Below, piece after piece: positions 24,691 through 33,144 of a stretch of 37,778 nt of DNA (positions are counted from its first letter, which is position 1; the number at the start of each line of letters is the position of its first letter). The stretch spans positions 1 to 37,778 of the forward strand of contig NZ_JACJSA010000035.1 in the NCBI RefSeq assembly GCF_014697545.1, read 5' to 3'. A program made the translations under genes and the position numbers. The notes beneath the pieces are model-generated. The model was not told the DNA's origin and ran no database searches. It saw only the letters and a list, made by a program, of their open reading frames with translations. The DNA comes from Oscillatoria sp. FACHB-1407. Lineage in GTDB: Bacteria; Cyanobacteriota; Cyanobacteriia; Elainellales; Elainellaceae.

Positions 24691-25620
24691 CTATCGTTTC
24701 CTCTTCAAAAATTGTGGGGTTTTAATCGGGGTAATTCGGGGTTGAAGCCGTTGCTGCATCGATTCACAAACGGTGACATTGAGCTGATCTCCAATCAGCA
24801 AAATGAGAGAACTCAGATAGAGCCAAAGCAGTAACACAATTACGGCTCCAACAGCACCGTAGACTCGGTTGTAATCGCCAAAGTTGGAGACATAGAGGCG
24901 AAACAAGCTTGAGACGATCGCCCACGAAACAGCGGCTAACATGGCTCCTGGCAGGATTGGCTTGCCCGGAATCCAACGGCTGGGACCAAAGCGATAGACA
25001 AACGCAAAGGCAACCGAGACGATGCCCAATGCCAAGGGCCACGCCAATAATCGCCAGACAGTGAGCACTCCCGGTTTTAGCAGATCACTGTGATTCGCAA
25101 TGCGGCGCACAGCCAGATCGCTGACAAAAATGAGCGTAGAGGCAAGCATCAACAATAAAATCGTGCCAATGGTCAGCCCTAGCGAAATCAGCTTTGCTTT
25201 CCAAAAGGGGCGGCGATCGGCGGGTGGCACTTGATGGATTTGATCCAGAGCTGTCATCGCTGCACTGAGGGCACCCGATGATGCCCACAGGGCAACCACA
25301 AAACTTAACGAGAATAAGCCCCGATTGCTGCTGCGGCTAATCTCGTTCGCAAAGTCTTGAATCAGGGCTAACGCTTCGAGGGGGGCAACTTCACTCAATT
25401 GACTGGCAAGTCGCTCAAACGTGATGGTGAGCGGCTTAAATAAGCCGATCGCTGTGATGATGGTCAAAATTGCCGGAAATAACGCCAGCATCGCGTTGTA
25501 TGCCATCTCAGCTGCCAACCCAGGGAGGCGTTGTTGCCCAGCCGACTCGACGACCCGCCAAATCGTTTTGGGGGTGAGATGGGCAAAAAAGCGAGCAAAT
25601 GAAGTGGATAGCATGGGCAT
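24691..25620 (-). CDS. YihY/BrkB family inner membrane protein
   Basis: The 309-residue polytopic membrane protein has six hydrophobic segments and the family signatures AAEMAYNAMLALFPAILTIITAIGLF (about residues 38-63) and YRFGPSRWIPGKPILPGAMLAAVSW with FRLYVSNFGDYNRVYGAVGAVIVLLLWLYLSSLILLIGDQLN. YihY/BrkB proteins were once mis-annotated as ribonuclease BN. The actual role is unclear. I start it at ATG 25620, with GAGGTG 9 bases upstream. The frame extends 18 codons further without homology. It is monocistronic. Confidence 0.88.
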   Translation of the reverse strand: MPMLSTSFARFFAHLTPKTIWRVVESAGQQRLPGLAAEMAYNAMLALFPAILTIITAIGLFKPLTITFERLASQLSEVAPLEALALIQDFANEISRSSNRGLFSLSFVVALWASSGALSAAMTALDQIHQVPPADRRPFWKAKLISLGLTIGTILLLMLASTLIFVSDLAVRRIANHSDLLKPGVLTVWRLLAWPLALGIVSVAFAFVYRFGPSRWIPGKPILPGAMLAAVSWAIVSSLFRLYVSNFGDYNRVYGAVGAVIVLLLWLYLSSLILLIGDQLNVTVCESMQQRLQPRITPIKTPQFLKRKR

Positions 25621-25907
25621 TATAAGTTCACCTCTTCTGCGTGACTGGCAAGCGGTGTGAAGCGATCGCCCCACGGAGCAACCTACTTCGCATCACCGAG
25701 CTGTCTTGACTATGCAAACCCAGAGGACGCTCAGGGAGTCTATTTGCCATATTGATACAGGCATGGCTGCATTGGCTTACAGCTAATCGCCTCCCAATGT
25801 GAAACGACATGGTGTGCATTATCCGATCGGCACTAACTTCCCGTGTAGTTACTGCAAAGCCCTAGCTTGATTGTTTACCTTCTCCAGAATTTATCGCCTG
25901 AGGCAAG

Positions 25908-27482
25908 ATGATATCTGCATCCCAACACTCAACTAATTCGACGAGTCGAGTTGACGCTCGTGTCACCCTGAATGATCCGTTTCAGTCTACCAGGAACCCA
26001 TGGCTGGCTGAAGGGCGATCGCTCTCTAGAGCCAGTCACTTTACATTAACTCCATCAAATTCATCAAATTTAAGTGTTCAGACTGCGCTACGGAGCCGTC
26101 GAGTCACAACCACTGCCTTGCCACGAGCCACTGCGATCAGACCCAACCAACGCTTGACAGGTAGTTTGAGTTCATCCGACCGACGTAATCCCAAACGACC
26201 TGCCAGCTATTCAGACGATTTTACTCTCCGGCAGATACAGGTCGGGCAACAGGTAACCGCAAGTCTGACCTCTGGTCGCTTTGACGCTTTTTTGCAAGTG
26301 ATCAATGCTGCCAATGGGCGGGTCATTACTCAAAATGACGACATTGCATCGGGTAATTCCAATTCCAGGGTCACCTTTACCGTCAAAGCGGGAATCACCT
26401 ACCGCCTTCGCGTCACCAGTTACGATGGCGGCGATACAGGGTCATATACGCTCGTCACGCGCACCTCTCGCTCTCGTTTACCCGGTGTCTTTGACAGAGC
26501 ATTCGGGTATGGGTTGGTGGATGCAGGAGCCGCTGTTGCGCGTGCTTTGGGGCGATCGACCTCGGCTGAGGTGGCTAACCTGGGGGGCAACGCCTGGAAC
26601 CTTGATCTGGTTAGAGCACCCGAAGCCTGGGCACAGGGTTTCAGAGGACAGGGCATTACCGTTGCCGTCCTCGATACAGGTGTAGATTATCTCCACAGTG
26701 ACCTGCGGGACAACATCTGGACAAACCCCGGAGAGATTGATGGTAACGGCATTGATGATGACAACAACGGCTACATTGATGACATCCGTGGATGGAACTT
26801 TGTAGACGGTAGCACTAACAACCCAATGGATCTGGATAGCCATGGGACTCATGTTGCAGGGGCGATCGCCGCTGTGAATAACGGGTTTGGTGCCACAGGA
26901 GTCGCTTACGACGCCAAAATTATGCCTGTCAAGGTTATCGGTGGGCGAGAGGATCGCCGCTTGAGCACCTTTGATGCCAATGTTGCTGCTGGAATTCGTT
27001 ATGCCGTGTTAAACGGAGCGCGAGTGCTTAATCTCAGCCTGGGCAATAATCCGGGTGACCCTCCTATGCCTGAAACCGAAGCCGCACTGCGCTTTGCTAA
27101 GCAGTTTGGGGCGATCGCCATCATGGCATCGGGCAACGAGAAATTGATTGGAGCCATCCAACCCATCTACCCCGCTCTGTATGCAAGCAGCAATCTGGGA
27201 GTTGGAGTAGGGGCGATCGACATCCGCCGACGATTAGCCAGTTTCTCGAATCCAGCGGGCGATCGCCCCCTCGATTTTGTCGTTGCCCCCGGTGTAACGG
27301 TCTATTCCACTGTTCCTGGGGATCAATTTGACAGCCAAAACTGGAGCGGAACATCGATGGCATCCCCTCACGTTGCCGGAGTCGCAGCCCTGATTCTCAG
27401 TGCCAATCCCAACTTAACCGTCGATCAGGTAGAGAGCATTCTGGCAGCAACCGCTAACCCTAACGGCATCATCGTGTCTTAG
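25908..27482 (+). CDS. subtilisin-like S8 serine protease with N-terminal pre-peptidase domain
   Basis: The 524-residue protein has the complete catalytic triad: D256 (VAVLDTGVDYLHSD), H312 (DSHGTHVAGAIA) and S483 (GTSMASPHVAGVAALIL). The oxyanion Asn is in MASGNE. A PPC-type beta-sandwich spans about residues 75-185 (RLTGSLSSSDR...FDAFLQVINAANG...YRLRVTSYDGGDTGSYTLV), unusually on the N-terminal side. The first 60 residues are Ser/Thr/Arg-rich with no hydrophobic signal peptide, so export, if any, is by another route. A calcium-type loop, DGNGIDDDNNGYIDD, is inserted after the Asp region, as in other bacterial S8 enzymes. ATG 25908 has GAGGCAAG upstream. The gene is monocistronic. Confidence 0.92.
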   Translation: MISASQHSTNSTSRVDARVTLNDPFQSTRNPWLAEGRSLSRASHFTLTPSNSSNLSVQTALRSRRVTTTALPRATAIRPNQRLTGSLSSSDRRNPKRPASYSDDFTLRQIQVGQQVTASLTSGRFDAFLQVINAANGRVITQNDDIASGNSNSRVTFTVKAGITYRLRVTSYDGGDTGSYTLVTRTSRSRLPGVFDRAFGYGLVDAGAAVARALGRSTSAEVANLGGNAWNLDLVRAPEAWAQGFRGQGITVAVLDTGVDYLHSDLRDNIWTNPGEIDGNGIDDDNNGYIDDIRGWNFVDGSTNNPMDLDSHGTHVAGAIAAVNNGFGATGVAYDAKIMPVKVIGGREDRRLSTFDANVAAGIRYAVLNGARVLNLSLGNNPGDPPMPETEAALRFAKQFGAIAIMASGNEKLIGAIQPIYPALYASSNLGVGVGAIDIRRRLASFSNPAGDRPLDFVVAPGVTVYSTVPGDQFDSQNWSGTSMASPHVAGVAALILSANPNLTVDQVESILAATANPNGIIVS

Positions 27483-27520
27483 GCATGGCAATTTAATCTG
27501 TTCGATTATTGGGTGGGAGC

Positions 27521-27547
27521 GGGTTTTGCCATCAAATGGCAAAACCC
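27521..27547. terminator. 12-bp perfect stem-loop between convergent genes
   Basis: GGGTTTTGCCAT and ATGGCAAAACCC are perfect complements around a CAA loop, about 38 bases after the protease stop and 37 before the Ycf66 stop. Position and stability suggest a bidirectional terminator, though the U-tract is part of the stem rather than following it. Confidence 0.6.
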
Positions 27548-27583
27548 TGATCCCGAACTCAGGTTACGTTAAATCTCTTGAGG

Positions 27584-28702
27584 CTAGAGTGGCTGGGTTG
27601 GCTCTGTAGGGTCAGCCACAAGGGATGCATCTTCTGAAGTGGGGGGTAATTCCTCCACAGGATTAGCTTCCCCGTTTTCCGGAGAGGCGTTTGCTTCTCC
27701 GTCTCCCACAGGGGAAATCGCTTCTGATATCAATTCTGGCTCTGACTCTAACTGTTCTGATATCAGTTCGGTTGAATCGGCTTCTGTCGGTAGCAGCGGC
27801 TCTGTAATTTCAGCCAGGTCCGGCTCTAAAGAAGCCATATCGGCTTTAGCAGCAGAGCCATTCGTCTCAAACGTATCTCCCCCTTGATCCTCGGTCAGGA
27901 AATCGTCATCCAACAGTTCCAAAGAATTATTCGGATTCGCCAGGTTGGGATCGCCGATCTCCTGATCAGCCGTCTGCAAAGCGATCGCCTCCTCGGTGGG
28001 CTGAGCTACGTTGACCACTTCAACCCCCTGAGCAGCAACTCCTTCTGGTGCGATCTGCCCTTCTTCTGTGGGCTGAGTCTCATGAGTACCTCGCTGTGCC
28101 GCCGTGCTGGCTGCTTTCTCCTTTTCCCTGGCTCTTTCGGCTAACCGGGCTTCCCTTGCTTTGGCTCGTGCTTCTGCTTTGGCAGCTTTCTCCGCTTCTG
28201 AGAGAGGCGATCGCACGATGGTGGGCCGGGGTGGAGGTTCAGGCGGTTTTTGCACAGGTTTGCTGGAGGTTTGCCACAAGCCCTTGATCAAGGCTCTGGT
28301 GTTACTCGCTAGCTCGGTTAATCGTCCTGAGATGCTGGCTAAGCCTGAGAACAATGAAACAGGTTGCGATTCAGTTGGCAGGCTGGTTTTGGACAGGTGC
28401 AGTGGCGTTTTCCAGATTGGCTGAGCCGTGGGCTGAGTTCGCAGATTTTGAGGAGTGAGTTCTCGGCGCAGCGATAGGGTTTGCCAACCAAACCATCCCA
28501 ACAGAGCAACACTGGCAAATTGCCCCAGCAAAACGCCTCCAGTGATGCGACCCGCACAAACCCAGAGCACAAGCGCGTAAAACATGCCCACGCCACTCCA
28601 GGTAAAGTCATATTTGCGGTGTACCTCTGGGAAAAAGAAAGCCGACATATAGAGGGCAAAACTGCCAAGCCCAACGGCAATTGCCAGAATGTATGCGAGC
28701 AT
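27584..28702 (-). CDS. ycf66: Ycf66 family protein with long acidic C-terminal extension
   Basis: The 372-residue protein begins with the Ycf66 domain: MLAYILAIAVGLGSFALYMSAFFFPEVHRK, then DFTWSGVGMFYALVLWVCAGRITGGVLLGQ and SVALLGWFGWQTLSLRRELTP. These give three membrane helices in the first 90 residues. The family is conserved in cyanobacteria and some plastids, with unknown function. The remaining 280 residues are low-complexity: a Lys/Ala/Arg/Glu helix (AEKAAKAEARAKAREARLAERAREKEKAA, about 170-198) and a Glu/Pro/Ser-rich acidic tail. I start at ATG 28702 because AGGAGGAG lies just upstream; the frame extends 26 codons further. The helix may be a coiled coil, so the tail could recruit partners (inference). 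Confidence 0.9.
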   Translation of the reverse strand: MLAYILAIAVGLGSFALYMSAFFFPEVHRKYDFTWSGVGMFYALVLWVCAGRITGGVLLGQFASVALLGWFGWQTLSLRRELTPQNLRTQPTAQPIWKTPLHLSKTSLPTESQPVSLFSGLASISGRLTELASNTRALIKGLWQTSSKPVQKPPEPPPRPTIVRSPLSEAEKAAKAEARAKAREARLAERAREKEKAASTAAQRGTHETQPTEEGQIAPEGVAAQGVEVVNVAQPTEEAIALQTADQEIGDPNLANPNNSLELLDDDFLTEDQGGDTFETNGSAAKADMASLEPDLAEITEPLLPTEADSTELISEQLESEPELISEAISPVGDGEANASPENGEANPVEELPPTSEDASLVADPTEPTQPL

Positions 28703-28892
28703 GATGCTCCTCCTACCTCTCTGAGGATGGTTACTCCCATTTTGCTTGAGATTGTCCCTCGAAAGCACAGGCGGATGCAATGGTCAAAAATTCACTCAAT
28801 TGGGTGAACCAGATGGTCGATTCTTTACATAAGGATAAGCAATATGTTACTAACTGTATACTTATAAACTGTGTTTCGACGAGGGAACTGTC

Positions 28893-29108
28893 GTGTTATT
28901 CATTGCTTCATTGGTCACTTCCATCGGAGCAGCTTATCTCTACGAAAAGTGTGAGAAGACCCGTGCAGAAGTGGCGATCGCCTGTGTCCCTGTTGCCATT
29001 ATCAGCCTACTTCTGGCTCTGATGGTAGCTCCCTGGCAAATTCAACTGCTGCTGTTGGTAGGCGCACTGGCATCCTACCAGTACACCAAGACCAAACTCT
29101 TCAACTAA
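28893..29108 (+). CDS. small two-helix membrane protein
   Basis: The 71-residue protein is read from GTG 28893, with GAGGGA 7 bases upstream. It has hydrophobic segments at residues 1-16 (LFIASLVTSIGAAYLY) and 26-60 (VAIACVPVAIISLLLALMVAPWQIQLLLLVGALASY), the second long enough for two passes, with the charged loop EKCEKTRAE between and YTKTKLFN at the end. It is convergent with the secreted-protein gene, 13 bp apart. I do not recognise a family. Confidence 0.6.
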   Translation: MLFIASLVTSIGAAYLYEKCEKTRAEVAIACVPVAIISLLLALMVAPWQIQLLLLVGALASYQYTKTKLFN

Positions 29109-29121
29109 GACCTGATTAGTT

Positions 29122-30393
29122 TTAGAACGGCACCCGGAACGTGCGTCCTCCCGGAGTCCCCTCTCGAACCACCAGATACAGGTTTTGAGAGCCAGACCCC
29201 TCCCAGCGGCGATCGAGTACATATACTTCACCTTGTACTGTGCTGCCGGGTTCCACTAGAACGCCACCGCCGTTGCCAAACAAAATACGCGATCGCACTG
29301 TATTTCCCGCTTCATCTTCAATGCGACCGCCATAGAGAGGCACAAACCCAAAGTTACGGGGACTATTGTTCTCAATCACTAGATTCAAAGCATAGGTGCC
29401 CTGTCGCGTGACTCTGGCACTCTCAAGCCGCAAAGACACATCTTGAACCGTCTGCCCCGATGTCAGCGCGATCTCGCCAGAGGCGGGTTGAGTCGGACGG
29501 ACAGCAGGGGTCGGAGTTGGGGTGGGTGTTGGTGCTGCGGTCGGAGCAGGGGTTGCGGCTGGTGCTGGAGTTGGAGTCGGGATCGCAGCGGGGACTGGAG
29601 TCGGGGTAGGTCGAGCCGCAACGGCTCCTCCGGATCTACAGCTTGGGTTATAGCTAAAGACATCACGCCATCGCCGCACCGTGTCATCTCCGATTTCATA
29701 GGTGATGGGTTGACCCGTTCTTAAGGTGACTCGGACGGGAATATCCTGATCTGGAGCACTACTCAAAATCCGGGCATCATTGGCATCAACCTGGAAGAGG
29801 TGTCGGGCTGCGTACCAACTGCCACCCAACGCGATTTCGTTATAGTTGTTTCCCTGCTGGACGTAATCCACATAATTAAATGGCGTGGGATCAGAGTAAC
29901 GTGCCGCTCGGTTTGACTGAGGCGTTAACGTCAGCAATTGCCCATTAATATTCATCTCAATGCGGGTGGGAATGATGCGAGCCGCATTCCCTTGGGCGTT
30001 ATTCGTGGCGACATGGAAGATCAGCTCAGCATAACACCCATCATTGTTGCTGCCCCAGGCAGAGATGAGAACGACCCGCCCTGGTCGTGGCCCCTCAAAG
30101 GGGCGATTGATCAACCCTAAAAGCGGGTGATTGGTTCTACTTTCGTCAATACCGTGGCGATCGAGGACTGTTCGACCCACAACAGTTGGATCAATACTGT
30201 TGCGTTGGACTTCCACAATTCGGCTAAACTCCCAGTCTCCTGCGCCCCACGGCAACCCAAAGATCGTAATCAAGTCGTCTTGAGTCATCGTTTCTTCGGC
30301 TCTGGTCTGGGCGATTCCTGGTTCGACTGCCACATTTAGCGTAAAAGAGGCGGCGATCGCCAACAGTCCTGACTGCCAAACTCGCTTCAGCAT
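29122..30393 (-). CDS. secreted protein with Pro/Thr-rich linker
   Basis: From ATG 30393 the protein is 423 residues, with a typical signal peptide (LKRVWQSGLLAIAASFTLNVAVEPGIAQ). An in-frame ATG at 30423 would add ten residues; neither start has a good ribosome site. The N-terminal domain (TMTQDDLITIFGLPWGAGDW to SYNPSCRSGG, about 240 residues) is unknown to me. A Pro/Thr/Ala linker of about 50 residues follows, then a C-terminal beta-rich domain (about 100 residues, VSLRLESARVTRQGTYALNLVIENNS to TFRVPF) that looks like a small immunoglobulin-like or DUF4352-type sandwich. It lies 100 bases downstream of the Ser/Thr kinase gene on the same strand, so an operon and a shared envelope role are possible. 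Confidence 0.72.
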   Translation of the reverse strand: MLKRVWQSGLLAIAASFTLNVAVEPGIAQTRAEETMTQDDLITIFGLPWGAGDWEFSRIVEVQRNSIDPTVVGRTVLDRHGIDESRTNHPLLGLINRPFEGPRPGRVVLISAWGSNNDGCYAELIFHVATNNAQGNAARIIPTRIEMNINGQLLTLTPQSNRAARYSDPTPFNYVDYVQQGNNYNEIALGGSWYAARHLFQVDANDARILSSAPDQDIPVRVTLRTGQPITYEIGDDTVRRWRDVFSYNPSCRSGGAVAARPTPTPVPAAIPTPTPAPAATPAPTAAPTPTPTPTPAVRPTQPASGEIALTSGQTVQDVSLRLESARVTRQGTYALNLVIENNSPRNFGFVPLYGGRIEDEAGNTVRSRILFGNGGGVLVEPGSTVQGEVYVLDRRWEGSGSQNLYLVVREGTPGGRTFRVPF

Positions 30394-30493
30394 AGGAATT
30401 GATTCAACAACGAATTTCACCATTTACAACAACATCTCAATCAACTATTCCGGTTAGAGGAAACACGAGCAGCCTATCAGGGGTTCATTCCCC

Positions 30494-32638
30494 TCAACAC
30501 ACGCTACCAGGACACACCAACGGTGCAGGCGATGGCGGAGGTAGCGGGGGCACGACAGGCGTCTTGTTATCAGCGGCTGGGGGAGTAGGGGTAGCGGCTG
30601 GGGCTTCACGGGCAGGTGGAGCCTCTCGCGCCGCTGGAACTTCTCGTACCGCAGGTGGAGTCTCTCGCGCTGCTGGAACCGCACGAGGTGTCGGATCTCG
30701 TCGTGGCGTAGCTCGATCGCTGGAACGGGTAGTCGATCGCGGAGACGCAGCTGGGGAGTTGACTTGGCTGGGGGTGGCTGCGGTGACTGGAGCAGGGGCA
30801 ACGGTCGGGGACGGAGAGGGGCTTGCGGTTTGACCCGCAATCAGGCGATCGATCTCGGTCAACTTATCTCGATATTGTTGCGATCGCGCCTTGACCTGAT
30901 CCGCAATAAACACTTCATCTGCAATTCCATCCAGGGCTGCTAGCGCGGTTTCCCATTGTCCCTTCGCAAACTCATAGGCATCCAACGTCCCTGCGGTTGA
31001 CCGTGTTGTAGCCGCTTGAGCCGCTTCTTCTGCCTGCTGCAACAGAGTAACCGCCTCTTGCTCGCGTTCGAGCTGCTGATTAAGCTCCTTCAACCGGGCA
31101 TCGTACGCATTAAAAGAGCTGTCTATTTGTCGATACAAATCCGTGTTTCGGTCGATCAAGTTGAGTTGGGTGTCGAGCTGATTCACCGCGTCAGCCAGGA
31201 GATTGCGCGCATCTTCTAAGACTTCGACTGTTGTGGCTGACTCAGCAGAGGCGATCGCTGCCTCGGCTTGCTGCACCGTCTCTCGATAGCGGTTTGTAAA
31301 CTCCTGCCCACTGGTGCAATTGTTAAAGGTGCGACACAGCGGCGCAACGTAGGGTGAGACACCTGCTAACCCTACACCTCCCAATAACAACGCCACCAGG
31401 GGAATCACCACCGTCTGACGTGAGTTAAACCAACCCCGTTGTAACGGCGTGAAGGAGGCACCGCTGCCAAGAGCGGCAACTTGTGTGGCTGCTGTTTGCG
31501 TGGCTTCAGGGGTAGACCCAGTCCCATTCGTTGCCGCAGTTGTTGCGCCTGCCGGGGTGACTGGTCGCTCAAAAGTATGAGCAGGGGGAATCCCAACAGG
31601 CATCGCCTCAGTAGCTTCAGCGGCTACAGACGGTGATGCTCCCTGCCAATCGGGATTAGGTTGGGTGATATTGGGTGACGATCCTGTCAGGAGGGGAGGG
31701 GGTGTGACTTGCCCGATCGCCTGTTTTGGTTGTCCAATGGCGGTAGGTGGCACATTCCCCGCTAGCTGAGTCGCAGCCTGCAAAATCAACGGTTGCAGAT
31801 CTGCCAAGACTGCCTGCGCAGAGGGATAGCGATCTTGTGGCTTTTCTGCCATCAACTGGTCAAGAATGGCAACAAATCGTGGGTCAATCTGCACCATTGA
31901 GTGCCAGAGCCAGTCTAAAGTGGTGCGATCGATAAATTGGCTGGGATGTTTGCCCGTCAGCAGCACCACGGCTGTCACCGCAAGGGCATACAGATCGGTT
32001 CGAGCAGAACACTGCCCCAGGCGGATCTGTTCATAGGGAGCATAGCCAAATTTGCCCACGACTACTGACGCTTGAATCAAGCTATTGCCCGGAGTTGCCC
32101 CAATCAGTTGCGTCGCTGCCTCTTTGACCACACCAAAATCAATCAAGACGGGCAAGCTTTTGCCATCTGGCAGCATGATGTTATCGGGTGAAATGTCGCG
32201 GTGAATAATTTTGCGATCGTGAATGTAGCTGAGCACATTCAGCAAATCTCGCAACCACAACACCACTTCTGCTTCGGTAAACGTTAAGCCCTGTTGTTGC
32301 CGCTCTTGCAACAACGTCCAATAGGTCTTGCCGTTGACGTATTCTTGCCCGATAAACAGTCGCCCATTATCTTCAAACCAGGCTAAAAACTTAGGAATCT
32401 GGGGGTGATTTAACCCGTGTAATATTTTTGCCTCGCGCTGAAACAACTCCCGCGCCTTTTGCAAAACATACTCATCACTGCCGAGTGGAGCAAACTCCTT
32501 CAACACGCACAGTTCGCCAAAGCGACGGCTGTCAGCAGCCAGATAGGTACGCCCAAAGCCGCCCTGTCCTAATATTTTTTGGATTTGATAACGATTATCA
32601 ACGATTGTTCCAGGAACAATTTCTGCCGCTGCTGTCAT
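30494..32638 (-). CDS. transmembrane Ser/Thr protein kinase
   Basis: The 714-residue Hanks-type kinase has glycine loop GQGGFG (24-29), ATP lysine K47 (VLKEFAP), helix-C glutamate E69 in REAK, catalytic loop HRDISPDN (146-153, D148) and DFG (167-169). The catalytic-loop lysine two residues after Asp is Ser here, a variant common in cyanobacteria. The kinase domain ends near residue 290. It is followed by a Pro/Ala/Thr juxtamembrane region, one transmembrane helix at about 410-430 (VVIPLVALLLGGVGLAGV), and an outside helical coiled coil (LKELNQQLEREQEAVTLLQQAEEAAQA). A long Pro/Ala/Arg tail ends in CPGSVC. Single-pass topology with an exported helical sensor suggests an envelope-signal receptor. 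It is divergent from the CHAT protein gene; ligand and substrates are unknown. Confidence 0.92.
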   Translation of the reverse strand: MTAAAEIVPGTIVDNRYQIQKILGQGGFGRTYLAADSRRFGELCVLKEFAPLGSDEYVLQKARELFQREAKILHGLNHPQIPKFLAWFEDNGRLFIGQEYVNGKTYWTLLQERQQQGLTFTEAEVVLWLRDLLNVLSYIHDRKIIHRDISPDNIMLPDGKSLPVLIDFGVVKEAATQLIGATPGNSLIQASVVVGKFGYAPYEQIRLGQCSARTDLYALAVTAVVLLTGKHPSQFIDRTTLDWLWHSMVQIDPRFVAILDQLMAEKPQDRYPSAQAVLADLQPLILQAATQLAGNVPPTAIGQPKQAIGQVTPPPLLTGSSPNITQPNPDWQGASPSVAAEATEAMPVGIPPAHTFERPVTPAGATTAATNGTGSTPEATQTAATQVAALGSGASFTPLQRGWFNSRQTVVIPLVALLLGGVGLAGVSPYVAPLCRTFNNCTSGQEFTNRYRETVQQAEAAIASAESATTVEVLEDARNLLADAVNQLDTQLNLIDRNTDLYRQIDSSFNAYDARLKELNQQLEREQEAVTLLQQAEEAAQAATTRSTAGTLDAYEFAKGQWETALAALDGIADEVFIADQVKARSQQYRDKLTEIDRLIAGQTASPSPSPTVAPAPVTAATPSQVNSPAASPRSTTRSSDRATPRRDPTPRAVPAARETPPAVREVPAAREAPPAREAPAATPTPPAADNKTPVVPPLPPPSPAPLVCPGSVC

Positions 32639-32756
32639 CAGGTGAATCCTTACGCCGTGTTTTAGGATGCCTAGCAGATTGCATCGACCTCAGTATATCT
32701 GCCCAGAGTATCAAAAAAACTCAGGTTCTCTGGATAAATTTAAATTCCCACTCTAA

Positions 32757-32768
32757 GTCTTATAAGAC
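32757..32768. promoter_or_regulatory. 12-bp perfect palindrome upstream of the kinase gene
   Basis: GTCTTATAAGAC is self-complementary. It lies about 120 bases before the kinase start and eight bases before ATG 32776 of a 14-codon frame (MTVAEQLRNKFALT). It could be an operator or a chance palindrome. Confidence 0.3.
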
Positions 32769-32897
32769 ACAAATTATGACGGTTGCGGAGCAGCTACGTA
32801 ACAAATTCGCTCTAACTTAAGGCTCAATCGCTAAGATGAGAGTAAGCAACACTCAACCGTATCCTGAGGCTTCACCTTTTTTGTCGATTTGGCGGCA

Positions 32898-32960
32898 ATA
32901 AAAAACCTCCAAGCCCAATGTCTGAGCCGGAGGTGTTATATCAGGGTGCATCTACCATTC
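32898..32960 (-). ncRNA. candidate small RNA, second copy of the GGTAGATGC motif
   Basis: On the minus strand, a TATAGA -10-like hexamer (32967-32972) is followed ten bases later by GGTAGATGCACC (32945-32956). A stem ACCTCC/GGAGGT (32905-32910 with 32929-32934) comes next, then TTTTTTATT. It lies between divergently transcribed genes, where no coding gene needs a minus-strand terminator. Eleven of the twelve motif bases match the copy at 17054-17065. The hairpin loop is large (18 bases), so terminator strength is uncertain. A five-codon frame (MVDAP) begins three bases before the motif. Confidence 0.5.
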
Positions 32961-33144
32961 CTTTGTTCTATAAATAGTGGCTGCCATCCGGAAAAAATTA
33001 GGGCAAATCTGCGATAGAAGTAGTTGAAATAACCTGATTTGCCACAAAGCGGATTGCAGTGTGTAGTCAATAGGTTCCTGATTTGATGCGCTTACGTCAC
33101 CACCCATTACCTCGATCTAGCAATCTCAGGAGAACGCTAAAGCA

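Larger units (their letters stand above)
32639..33144. other. divergent spacer between kinase and CHAT genes
   Basis: This 506-base region holds promoters for both genes. It also holds a 12-bp palindrome, GTCTTATAAGAC (32757-32768), a 14-codon frame at 32776-32820 and a candidate minus-strand small RNA at 32898-32960 (listed separately). No other coding sequence is supported. Confidence 0.5.

Noticed and set aside
30399-30833. Gly/Ala-rich plus-strand frame opposite the kinase tail
   Set aside because: It is the antisense of the Pro/Ala/Arg-rich kinase C-terminus.
33020-33040. NtcA-like site GTT-N8-TAC upstream of small RNA copy B
   Set aside because: The first half-site is GTT, not GTA, and the spacing to the -10-like hexamer is too long for the canonical promoter. 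It is most likely chance.
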